A DNA stretch of 64,000 bases, from positions 7,176,225-7,240,224 of the forward strand of contig OZ005690.1 of the NCBI GenBank assembly GCA_963930775.1. Reading direction: 5' to 3'. The stretch is from Cliona cf. orientalis (lineage: Eukaryota > Porifera > Demospongiae > Clionaida > Clionaidae). Positions 1-10,357 of this stretch are shown in pieces. A model generated the notes under the pieces. That model saw only the letters and a program-made list of their open reading frames with translations, was not told the origin of the DNA and did no database searches. How positions within the stretch are numbered: position 1 is the first letter of the stretch; each line of letters begins with the position of its first letter. The position numbers and the translations under genes were made by a program.

Positions 1-1319
1 ATGATGTAAATCCTTCCTATGAGTCAATCATGGGATTTTCTGTATTTTTCACCATGACCCAGTTGTTAAATGGATACTGAAGATTTTACGAAAGTACGTA
101 AAATCTACCCATATACCGGTAATAGGATCCAAGAACACAATAATCAGGTGAGGATTTATGTGTAAACTTTGACCTCACATAAAATCTCCCCTAGTAAACA
201 CACTGGGCTGACATTATCGAAATTTGACTCTGCCATACACAGAGACCTTTGACCTCACTTAAAATCTTGCCTTATCATGGAGCAATTTATGAGAAACCTT
301 TGACCTTACATAAAAATCTTGCCAAATATAACTGCCAACGGGGGGAGGGGGGGGGTGCGGGTTAATACTGATAGCTAGCTATAAACTATGCATTTTCTGG
401 TCTTCATTGGAGTTGACATTATGATGATTAGCTACTATTGATTCTCAGATTATTCAAACGCAGTTAGCACCATTTCGAGCTGGTCAGTGTAGCAACAAGC
501 ACATGCCCCTAGTATTATATTATATAGCCATTGCAGTCCCGTTTGCAACCACTGTCATACTAGTATGGCTGCTTAGTATAGTATACTATTGTCAGATCTT
601 AAAGACAAGAGCCATAAGAAATCCTGTATGGTGGAGCCACAGTTGGCTCAGTTTGGCTCACATTTAATTTGCCCATCCCTGCATGCATGCATAGGCAGAA
701 GAAGATGTTGGAAATTGGGGGAGGGGGGGGGGGGCACTAGTAATTAGAGTGTGTGGAGTTTGTAGTATAATATACACATGTAGCTACCTTCCCTTTTCAC
801 GTTAATTTAATCACTCCCATTTTTCTATGCTTACATATAAATTTCCGTAACGTGATCATGGCAGCTAGTGTTTATGCCTGCTCATTAATCCTATAAATGT
901 AATAATATTATTATGGTCACAGTTGATAAGCATGGCTTGGCTCTGGAAAAGGGGAGCACTACCCCATTTCAGGGGGGGGGGTGGATGTGACCCTGGTGCC
1001 CCCCTCCCTATTTCCGCCGCCTCTACCCTGATAGCTGTAGATATAGCCATTTCAGATTTGCATGAAAAGCTTATTTATGTTGTAGCTACTTTCACGTAGC
1101 TAGATTATATTAATAGTATTATACGTAGCTAATTACTACAGAGATAGCTAGACAGTAAACATCGGATATGTATGATGTAGATATCTGAGTTAATAATATT
1201 GTCCCCCACAGTTGCAGTTGTATTCTTGTAGGCAAGATTTTATGTAAGGTCAAAGGTCTCATAAATTGCTCCATGAATAAGTTTTAGCACTTTGACCTTA
1301 CATAAAATCTTCCCATATA
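1..1319. repeat. AT-rich repeat region with dispersed 24-bp motif
   Basis: No gene was seen. A motif close to TTTGACCTTACATAAAATCT recurs near 165, 246, 298 and 1290 on the plus strand and near 1232 on the minus strand. Shorter forms lie near 95 and 2090. Around two of the copies (about 264-322 and 1232-1275) the similarity extends to about 50 bp in inverted orientation and includes a shared ATGGAGCAATTTATGAGA stretch. This suggests the arms of an old inverted-repeat element about 1 kb across. Runs of G occur near 340, 720 and 970. Confidence 0.55.
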
Positions 1320-2010
1320 CAGTGCTTCAAGGCAAGAGAGCAAATTTTTTGAACTTCTATTTTTTGAGGTTAAATGAGCTTCACTGTGCTTAATAACATC
1401 TACAGATATCATAAAAATCACTTTTATCATCTTTTTGCACAACTCATTATCCCCATATATAGCTAGTAGAGAAGCCGCACAAGTTCAGGCAGTTTTTGAG
1501 CCATTTTTCACAAATCTTGGACAAAAGTGGTAATATCTCAAGAGTACTTTGGAGTTGAATCTTCAAATTTGGGAATCTGAAACTCTAATACAAGTACATT
1601 GAAAGGCTCAAGTGGATTTTCTTAACTCAAAGTACTTTTCAAATAAAATGCCAAAAGTTTTTGACACTCTGAAATGACATTTTTAATGATATCCGACAAA
1701 CCATACTTCCCTTAGCCTTCAAACTTGTGTCCAAGTAACTTCATATGGTGCCACATCAGAGGAAAAAGTGCAGTTTCTTAACTCAAAATAATAAGCTTTT
1801 TCTATGCCAAAAGTATTTCTCAAAGTGGAACCGCTTGTGAAGCCATTGAAGCAAAACTAATCAAAATTACATCCCATAAATCCAGCTGTAAATTTCAATA
1901 TGATTGTAGAAAATGTAAACCAGATTTCATCCGATAATATTAAACAGAACCATCTTTACAACCATTTAAGCTCAAAATCAAAAAATTTGCTCTTTTGCCT
2001 TGAAGCACTG
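1320..2010. mobile_element. MITE-like element, 691 bp, TA target duplication
   Basis: The element has long terminal inverted repeats: the left end begins CAGTGCTTCAAGGCAAGAGA and the right end is its reverse complement with one or two changes. TA flanks both sides, as in Tc1/mariner-like insertions. No transposase frame is visible, so it is non-autonomous. The interior is AT-rich. A decayed relative lies inverted at about 6586-6957. Confidence 0.7.
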
Positions 2011-2593
2011 TATACAATCTAGTTAACAACTGGACTTTCATTGCATGTGCCATAAGAAGTCCCATGTTTAACCCAAGGAGCAAGTCACGTAAAATCTTCC
2101 CATGATAATAATATAATCATGGCAATTTCTATGCTTTTACGTAAAGAACTGCCGGACCAAAGTAGCTAAGCCCAGGCAGCCCACCCTCCCCTCTAAAACA
2201 TTTTCTTACGCTGCTTTGCAGTGTTCCTGAACTCAAAGGCTATAATGTAATTATGTGAACACTTCAGTCCAGCCAACTACCCGGCTATCTTGGCCAGACC
2301 AGATGCAGTGTATCTGAGTCCAGGCTGTTGACGTTGGCAACCACCTCGGGCATATTACATGTGAACTAGATCACAGAGTGAGAGTATTTACGTCATTTGT
2401 ATCCATTTAAAATTTTGAACTCCCATCTCACGTAGGCGGTTATGATAGTCCAACTGGAAGCACCACAACCTGATGGCATCCTCTCCTCATGACCTCGATG
2501 CTATATAGGACACGGTCAATGTGTTCATATGATATTGTGTGTGTGAATTCTTGAAGTTTTCTGAAGGTTGTGTTATAGGTGGGATATCACCCC

Positions 2594-2640
2594 TTGCGCA
2601 TGCGCGCAGATATGCAACGATGCGTGCGCATGCGCAGCGC
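2594..2640. promoter_or_regulatory. Two NRF1-type palindromes upstream of receptor 1
   Basis: GCGCATGCGCGC (2596-2607) and GTGCGCATGCGCA (2624-2636) match the known NRF1 site (YGCGCAYGCGCR). They lie about 150-190 bp before the receptor start, in a locally CpG-rich stretch within AT-rich DNA. The promoter role is inferred from position and motif only. Confidence 0.45.
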
Positions 2641-2786
2641 TTGCCATGAAGATGCGGGTGGAGTTTGCACGTTAAATGGCACAGATACTTCCGCGGCATA
2701 CGAACAGGATAGTAGGAGTTTCGCCTGTCGCGGACAAGACTACAGCGAGTATTTAACAGTGACTTACTTGCCATAGCATCACCGTG

Positions 2787-5099
2787 ATGTGCTGTTCAAC
2801 TGTTGTCGTGTTCACTCAAGTATTACCGCTCATATTAACCCTGTTGATCAGGATAAACGGGCTGATAGACGAAAGCAATGTCAGTTGTGATAGAATTAAC
2901 GATTGTGAGACAGTAGACTTGGAAAATGAATCTTCATCAGATATCTACTTTGGACTGATGTTGTCCTATCCAGATCCCCAAGGGAGGGTCTCTTTCGTTG
3001 GTGCCTTTGATGATGGTCATGACATTGCACCTGCTGCTTACTTAGCAGTAGAACAAATCAATAATCGAACAGATGTCTTACAGGATTACAATATCAAGCT
3101 AATCAGGGCTGATGGTGGTTGTAATGTCACTGAGAGATCAGTCATTGGTATGAATGAAATTTGCTGCAGTTGCAAACCCATCATGGGCATCATTGGACCA
3201 AGTTGTGGCACTGCTTCAATGGTAATCAGTCAACTATCTGGGAAACAACAGTTTTCAATGGTAACAATCCACTATGGCCAACGTGAAATCCTAGGGAATC
3301 GCACCCTATTCCCATTTGCATTTGGAATTTTGGGCTCGCATGTGGTATACGCTGAGGCAATGGCTGAACTAATTAAGCAAAATGATTGGACAAAGGTTGC
3401 AATACTGTTTTCAGAGGATGACATTGATACAGCTAGATTCAAAGCAATACAAGGAAAGATTAATCAAACACCAAGCTTTGAAATTAGCTTTGCTTCTGCT
3501 GTTTATGATAACTATATCCCACTTAGAGAAATCAAGGATACCTTTACAAGGGTAATCCTAGTTCTGGGAACACCAGGAATTACTCTTCGCACAATATGCC
3601 TAGCAAGTTCTGAGGATATGGTTTATCCTAAGTATCAGTGGGTATTCATGGAGCGAATTGATTCTGATTTTCACAATGTATCATTTCTTTATAATGGGAA
3701 CTACTACCACTGTCCCGATTCAGAAATCAGCAATGCTCTGTATAATAGTGTTAATCTTCTATTTGGTGCTGTTGGTGATGATGATGATTTTCAAACTGTT
3801 CGAGATAGTGGTACAACACTTCAAGAGTATCACCAAGGTTATCGTCAACATGTTCAGGAATACATGATCCAGTTTAATGTAACCTCCAATGAAGTTGATT
3901 GGGCAATGGGATTTTATGATGCTGTATGGTCATTAGCCTTTGCATTGAATAATTCTCTGGAGGAATTGAATATGAATCTCTCACAAGTTAAGCCAGGATC
4001 AAATATTATTGCCCAAACAATTGGGAAGCACATGGTCAATCTAAACTTTCATGGAATGTCAGGAAGAATCAAATTTGATAATTTAACTGGCTTTAACATA
4101 AATACTACAGTAGATGTGAACCAATACAAGAAAAGCTTAACTAGTACAAGGATCGGTGTATACATTCATAGTCTAACTTTATTTGAGGAAGCCAATCCGA
4201 AGTTCATCGATGCAGAGTTTGAAAGTAAACATGAACATGTTAACATAGTCGTGGCAGTGATACTACTTGTGGTTACAATACTCATAATGCCAGTAGCCAT
4301 TTTTCTTCAAATCATAAGCATAGTATATCGTCATTATAAACCAATCAAGGCTTCTAGCCCATTACTGAACCACCTGGTATTTTCTGGGTGCTACTTTATT
4401 GAAGTGAGTGCTGCAGTGTATGTATCAACAGAAATCCATGATGCCATCACTTCCACCGTTAGGTTGTACCTTTGCAATGTGATTCCTTGGCTTCTTTCAA
4501 TCGGTATAACATTGATTATAGGAACTGTTTTTGTGAAGACCTGGAGACTGCATCGAATCTACGCACATTCTAAAAAGCTTAAGAGTGTGCCCATTTCATA
4601 CATGAGTAATAAACTATTAGGTGGGATAGTAATATTCCTAGTCTGTGTTGATATACTTGTCTGTATAATCTGGACTTCAGTGGACCGATTGGATGTTATT
4701 CAGACCAAAGAGATACAATTAATGGAGGATGAAGAACTACCAGTTATCACTATTATTGAGAGTTGTAGCTCCGAGTTTCTTACATACTGGATATTAGTGC
4801 TCATCGCTCCCAAAGTTGCACTTACTCTCTGTTCCTTTTTCCTTGCACTCATGACACGCTTTGAGATGAAAGAGTTCAGAACTAGAAATGTTGTCATACT
4901 TGTATATCTAATCACAATTCTCTCTGGGCTTATGATTCCAATCTATGTAATCATTAGCTTTTTGGATGTTGAAATCACAATCCGTGTTACTATTTTGTGT
5001 CTTTTCTTAGATGCTGTGGTGTACATTTGTGTCTGTCTTCTGTTCCTTTCACCTACTTATGCCTTAATCAAAGTAAAATATTATCATTTGTCTGGTTAG
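2787..5099 (+). CDS. GABA-B-like class C G-protein-coupled receptor (copy 1), intronless
   Basis: A 770-residue receptor in one uninterrupted frame. A hydrophobic signal peptide (about residues 1-26) is followed by a Venus-flytrap ligand domain (about 50-440) with conserved-looking stretches such as FGLMLSYPDP and GIIGPSCGTASM. Seven membrane segments follow (about 485-765). The motif VKTWRLHRIYA near residue 582 resembles the intracellular end of TM3 in GABA-B receptors. The cysteine-rich domain of metabotropic glutamate receptors is absent, which favours the GABA-B type. Such receptors act at the cell surface as dimers coupled to G proteins; the ligand cannot be told here. ATG 2787 is preferred because it opens directly onto the signal peptide; the codon before it is GTG. 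The cytoplasmic tail is almost absent, ending about 15 residues after TM7. A paralogue with a longer tail lies at 39975-42401 on the other strand. Confidence 0.9.
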   Translation: MCCSTVVVFTQVLPLILTLLIRINGLIDESNVSCDRINDCETVDLENESSSDIYFGLMLSYPDPQGRVSFVGAFDDGHDIAPAAYLAVEQINNRTDVLQDYNIKLIRADGGCNVTERSVIGMNEICCSCKPIMGIIGPSCGTASMVISQLSGKQQFSMVTIHYGQREILGNRTLFPFAFGILGSHVVYAEAMAELIKQNDWTKVAILFSEDDIDTARFKAIQGKINQTPSFEISFASAVYDNYIPLREIKDTFTRVILVLGTPGITLRTICLASSEDMVYPKYQWVFMERIDSDFHNVSFLYNGNYYHCPDSEISNALYNSVNLLFGAVGDDDDFQTVRDSGTTLQEYHQGYRQHVQEYMIQFNVTSNEVDWAMGFYDAVWSLAFALNNSLEELNMNLSQVKPGSNIIAQTIGKHMVNLNFHGMSGRIKFDNLTGFNINTTVDVNQYKKSLTSTRIGVYIHSLTLFEEANPKFIDAEFESKHEHVNIVVAVILLVVTILIMPVAIFLQIISIVYRHYKPIKASSPLLNHLVFSGCYFIEVSAAVYVSTEIHDAITSTVRLYLCNVIPWLLSIGITLIIGTVFVKTWRLHRIYAHSKKLKSVPISYMSNKLLGGIVIFLVCVDILVCIIWTSVDRLDVIQTKEIQLMEDEELPVITIIESCSSEFLTYWILVLIAPKVALTLCSFFLALMTRFEMKEFRTRNVVILVYLITILSGLMIPIYVIISFLDVEITIRVTILCLFLDAVVYICVCLLFLSPTYALIKVKYYHLSG

Positions 5100-6471
5100 C
5101 CTTGTCTTTGCCAAGGCAGACAGTTGTTGACACTTTGGAGTCATATTACCATACAACATCAAAGGCTTCCATATATGGCGTGATGAAAGAAGATAAGCTA
5201 ATCATAGAATTCATACAACATCAATGTATACCCAACCTGATGCAGAATGGCGATAATATTATGTGTTATTATGAAACCAAGTGTGGTATCCAAAATTAAT
5301 GTTATCTGTTGAAATTAATAAGGTTATTGCAATGTCATGGACACTGATATACCCTTAATATTTCTTGTTTACTGGTGCATCGTGCAGCTGCTTGAATATT
5401 ATTACAGCATATAATTATTACCAGAAACTCAACAGAATCATGTATGAAGTGCTATAGCTGCTGCTTCAGGCATATTATATAATATAGCAATGCTATAAAA
5501 TCTACTTTGTACTGATTGATTATTAATTCACATGAAATTATCAATGCTGATAACTGTTGTAGATCAGGGTCTTAACACTTCAATGCTATAAAAAGGCTGA
5601 ATCTTTTAACTCCTATTACTTTAAGGATCAAGAATAAATGAGCAGTTATTACACTTACCATTGTGCATTGTGCATATTTGTATTTGGGAAGTGATTCATA
5701 CTAACTACTGAATCCACACATGATCACATTTTTGTCATTGCTACAATGGGCAATGCCCACGAGCCTGAGAAGAACACGGATTACATAATATTGTATAATT
5801 CAGGTGTGGCCTAACTTATAGAGTTTCAGGGTCGTTTTAATGACAATTGATACACATTGAAGTAATTGGGGCATGACACCTACCACATATACATAGTAAG
5901 AAGTAAGAATGTTACTCTGGAAACTCAATAAGTGCATGTGTAGGTATAGTATGTCAACTTAATGATTATAATATTATCATAAATATGCGACTGGATACTA
6001 TGGACAGGAAGAAGCAAGGCTGCACAATAATATCAAGCATCATGTAAATTCAAACAAATATGCATGCATTATGACATCCAACACTGCTATACTTTCTCAC
6101 TAGCTATATATAATATCCTAACACAAATTTGATGCAAACCATGCATGGAGTTCCCAACTGCAACAGAACCTCAAGCAATGACCAATGATTACTTCAGGTG
6201 ACGATTCCTAGGCCAATGCATAACCTCCTCTTGCAATTGATACCTTGTGCCAGAGAGCTCATGCAAATGCCATCACAGTTTAGCACTTGAAATTCACTTA
6301 TGCATGGCAATAAGTGCAATACATAATTATGAAAAATACACATACTCTAATAATAGTCTTGCATAAACTGATCCTGATAATAACCCATTGCACAGTCATG
6401 TTAGTTAACAGTCAAGTAGCTTCTCTGCTAAGTTCTAAGTTCTATATTCACAACTTGTGAGTTAGTTGTAG
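5100..6471. other. Intergenic, 3' side of receptor 1 and of the channel gene
   Basis: No gene was seen. An AATAAA hexamer at 5633-5638 could serve the receptor transcript. The rest is AT-rich DNA without a clear repeat, between the stop codon of the plus-strand receptor and the convergent stop codon of the channel gene. Confidence 0.5.
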
Positions 6472-9400
6472 TTAAGGAGTAGGCTCTCTCACATCAACAG
6501 TAGAGTGTTCTTGTACAGTATCAACATTACACAATTGGGGTTCTCTCTGCAAAAATTTATGGTACATGGTCAGAATGCATAATAATATAAAGGCAAGAGA
6601 AGATGTTTGATTATTAAACTTATTTATGGCCTTATAAGCGATACTATTAATTTTTGAGAAATACTTTTGGCATAGAAACAGCTTATTGTTTTTAGAAACT
6701 GCACTTTATTCTCAGATATGGTACCGTATGAAATTACTTGTTTGTTGAAGACTAAGCAATGTACGATTTGTCAAATATCATAAAAATGTCATTTCTGAGT
6801 ATCAATATTTGGTACTTTATTTGGAGACTATACTTTGAGTTAAGAAAATCCGCTTGGGCCTTTCATCAGATTCCCAAGTTTAAAAATCTAAGGTGGTTGT
6901 TATGATATCTGTAGATGTTATTAAGCACAGGAAGCTTGTTTAGCCTCACCTTGAAATACTGTACTTTAATATAGCAGTACCTGTTTAACTTGATTCTGAG
7001 AGTTGTTTGCTGGATACTTGTAGAGAGAGAAGCAGAATGTACTGTGGGAGTCTCCACAGGCAACACACAGATCAAAAGAGCTGCCACTTTGTACTTGTCT
7101 AGGTACTATAGCAGGAGAACAAGGAGGCCATGGGACACTAACTGCTTCTTTATCCAACTTCACCGTCACAGGATATGACTCAAAGCTACAAAAATCGTTA
7201 ATCAATTGTAATAAGTAAACCATAGCACTTGTTCAGGTACATACTATCGTTTCGGGGGTGTATAGGTGTGGAATTCCTTTTCTGATATCTTGCCAGCAAT
7301 CGCTCTAGGGTATATAGTCAGCAATACACATCCTTGAGTGAAGCGTGATTTTGGAGGCTGGGGAATCTTAGCAATCTTGCTAATGAACAAAGATACTACA
7401 GACAAGAAACTCTAAAACTAATTGAGATACCAATTGGTAAGTAGCTTACATGTGGACACATGTAACTGCTCATGGAGAGGTCCAATGACAATGAGATCAG
7501 CTGTTGCATTATTTGCACCCCAAATATCTTCAAGCCCTTTTGCAAACTGTAATTTATGTATATTATTAGTCAATTACATATTGGGGGGCTTATCCAAAGT
7601 CCTTGTGGAAAATTAACGTCATTATGACCTTTACAATTTATCCCCTCCCCCTCTCTTAGCGTCACAGCATTTCAGTATAGATTCAACACTGAAACTCTGA
7701 TTCTGCTCCATTTAACCTACACATTCGGTATTCACTTGTATTCTACAGTGCTAGCTATATCTTCATGGATTCATTGCATACCTGTGCTTCTTTGACAGTT
7801 TCTTGCTTGCCAGTAGCTACGTGTACACTTTTAGCTACGTAGTGCTTGAAAATGCAAATTTGACACTGCTGGAGGCATGTTCAACCACAAGAATGCATAT
7901 TCACAACTAAAGCTAAAGTCTGCTGACAATGCAGTTGTAAAACGTGATGGACCAAGACCCCCTCCCCCCTAATGTCATAATGACGTTAATTTTTCCACAA
8001 GGACTTAGGACAAGTCCCCTTGATTCAATCCACTTTGTTCTAGAGTTGAACTTTGTAATGAGTAGTACCCACTCACATCACTGGATTTTTCGATTTCTGA
8101 TGCCAGTATGTCCTCAGGATAAAGAACGTTCACAATATCAGAAGCATACGTTTTTGAAATATATGGAACTCCATCTTCATCTGGTGGCTTAAAATAAGGA
8201 TTGAAATTGAGCACACCCACCTATTCATGTTAATGAATAGTAGCTATTTTAATAATTGCAGCGGAAACTATCGGGTACCTTTGTGAAAACTCTTGAAAGA
8301 GCACTTGGAATTCCAAAAGAGACAGATCCAAACGTGATATAGAGAGCTCGTTTATGACTTGGTGCCAATGATGAGAATCCAATAATTGCACCACGAAATG
8401 TGTCTGGTATGATCTGAGTGTTAGGATTTAAATTCAAATTATTTCAATAATCTTTTTGCAGCTACCATTATAGTTATGACATAGCCCATTACCACCCAAT
8501 AAGCTGACTATTACACAACAATCATCACTCAACATATGTTTCTACTATTCAGAGAAGAATGACCTATACAGCGTCAACACTAATACCAAGACAAGGTTGC
8601 TTTCAGAAAATATGTTCATAAACAGAGCTATTCATCTACACACTAAGAGTATAATAGGGTAGAATATGACCATACCAGAGTAGCGTTAGGATCAAAAGCT
8701 TCAATGTTTGTATCGAAGATACCCTTTACGCCAGCCAGTTTAGTGAAGTGCCATTTCAAATCTCCATCAAAGCCTCTTACCATTTGTGGATCGATAAGAT
8801 CTGAAAGAGGAATATCTCATTGAAGGGTGGGCATGGTGCACAGAACAATTTGGCAGAATAGTAGCTTGTTTATGCCAAGCAAATATTGTCCTTAACTTTC
8901 ACACTGATTATGCATTTCATTCATGTTACCATTAGTCAATCTACGCTCCTTTCATTGATAGATACAAGACATGCATATTTACTCTCAAGAAATTCTATGT
9001 CACTGTCCTATGAATAAAATTTTATTTAATGCATGCAATCATTGAGTATGTACCTCCATCTTTCATCGTTTTTGTCTGTTGTTGCCGTTTGTGTAGGTTG
9101 GTTCGCCTTTGATCATCATCATTGTGATGCTTGATCTTTTCAAGAATTTGCATTTCCCTGAATACAAATCCAAGCCCACTATCAGTCCTAAACAACTTTA
9201 AGACGAGAAAGTCAAGATTAGTGTGAATCCTAGGACCCTGGCCAAACCATGGAATTGAGGTGAAGAATCTTCTTAGAAATCGTTTTGCAGGTCGGCAGCA
9301 CCATCCAAAAGGTAGTTTAGGAACATGGTGCTCAGGGGACATCCCAGTATGAAAGCAAAATAAAGCTACATTGTTCGTACCAAGCTCAGTTGAATGGGTG

Positions 9401-10149
9401 CTGGCACACCAAACTAGTGACCACATGAAACAAAGGATTAATAAAACTAGAAGAATGAGATCTGCCATTCTTATGGCTGCAAAAAGTCGTAGGGAAGTAA
9501 AAACACAGTGCACTGGAGTGTCAAAGGGCCAGAAAGTATCAGAAGTATTGAATGAATGTGGACAGAGAAAGATTTCATCAAAATTATTGAAGAATAGTAT
9601 TGCTGCAAGAAAACCTGCAACAGTAATTCCCGTTTGAGCTACTAGCTTCACTACATAGAGTATGAACATCCAATTTTGTTTGTATGTTGTAAATGCCAAA
9701 GTAAGTTGCTGAACAATGATTCTATTTTTTCCGGAGTATTCACCTGATTGTTCATTTCTGGTGCGATCCATTTGTCTAGCTTGAGAAAAGAAGAATTCAA
9801 AGTTACCACCATAATGATTCAGCCACAGATAATGAGGGATGGAAATCAGAATCCCATGCACAACAATAAAGACAGGAAAATACTCGGTCACGGGAAGACT
9901 TAAAGCACATATATTATTGATGAAATTCTCTTGTGCTTCTGTGATGTCCTTTCCTAGAGGGGAAAAGCAAGCCACACTGCTTCCTCGAAGAAACTCTGTT
10001 ATGGCATCTATGGCAGCAAGGGCAATGATCACACCCACAACATACAGACTGATGCTATCCCAAAAGAATTCTCGAGGTTTGGTAGAGTCTTCACTTTTTC
10101 CTTCTAGCTTTTGTGGATCCGTTCCACCATTTCTATCTTCAGCCATCAT
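6472..10149 (-). CDS. Four-TM pannexin/LRRC8-like channel with unrecognised C-terminal region
   Basis: Eight exons read from high to low coordinates: 9054-10149, 8676-8800, 8279-8413, 8077-8220, 7450-7546, 7245-7395, 6981-7185, 6472-6546. All borders are GT-AG and the frame stays open to a TAA stop, giving 675 residues. The first exon encodes four membrane segments (about 33-52, 89-110, 160-187, 227-249). There are two cysteines in each extracellular loop (61 and 81; 196 and 215), the pattern of pannexin-type large-pore channels. The wording around TM2 (EYFPVFIVVHGI) and DFLVLKLF near 316 recalls LRRC8. LRRC8 proteins continue into leucine-rich repeats. Here about 300 residues follow that show no LRR pattern and that I do not recognise. 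A short stretch after the channel (WHFTKLAGVKGIFDTN) may match the LRRC8 linker. Intron 7547-8076 carries a MITE and intron 6547-6980 an old element copy. Channel fold is likely; family assignment is inference. Confidence 0.7.
6586..6957. mobile_element. Decayed relative of the 1320-2010 element, inverted
   Basis: This fills most of the last intron of the channel gene. GATATCTGTAGATGTTATTA and neighbouring stretches match the reverse complement of the interior of the 1320-2010 element near 1390-1430. Other blocks match near 1560-1830. Ends and target duplication are no longer clear. Confidence 0.5.
7597..8006. mobile_element. MITE, about 410 bp, in a channel-gene intron
   Basis: Terminal inverted repeats of about 30 bp: AAGTCCTTGTGGAAAATTAA at the left, and its reverse complement at the right with one extra A, continuing into ACGTCATTATGAC. 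It lies entirely inside intron 7547-8076, so it does not touch coding sequence. No transposase frame. The superfamily is not clear. Confidence 0.65.
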
Positions 10150-10357
10150 CCTTCACGTCTCACCATTGGTCTCACCGAGCTGAATATTATGCGCATGCGC
10201 ATTCTCCCAGGTGCTGCGTGACGATCCTTTACCAATTCCTTGTAGATGGTACATGGTACAGCGACCCCACCCGATAGTCTTGCACCCATGCCCAGAGGGC
10301 GGGATCGACGAGCACCTCCATAATTCTTGCCCTGCTGGCGCAGTATCGGGCTTAAAC
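10150..10357. promoter_or_regulatory. Divergent promoter between channel and STYXL1-like genes
   Basis: Only 208 bp separate the start codons of two oppositely transcribed genes. The interval holds an exact NRF1-type palindrome TGCGCATGCGCA (10190-10201) and an ATTGG (inverted CCAAT) box near 10164. It is more CpG-rich than its surroundings. A shared bidirectional promoter is the simplest reading. Confidence 0.6.
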
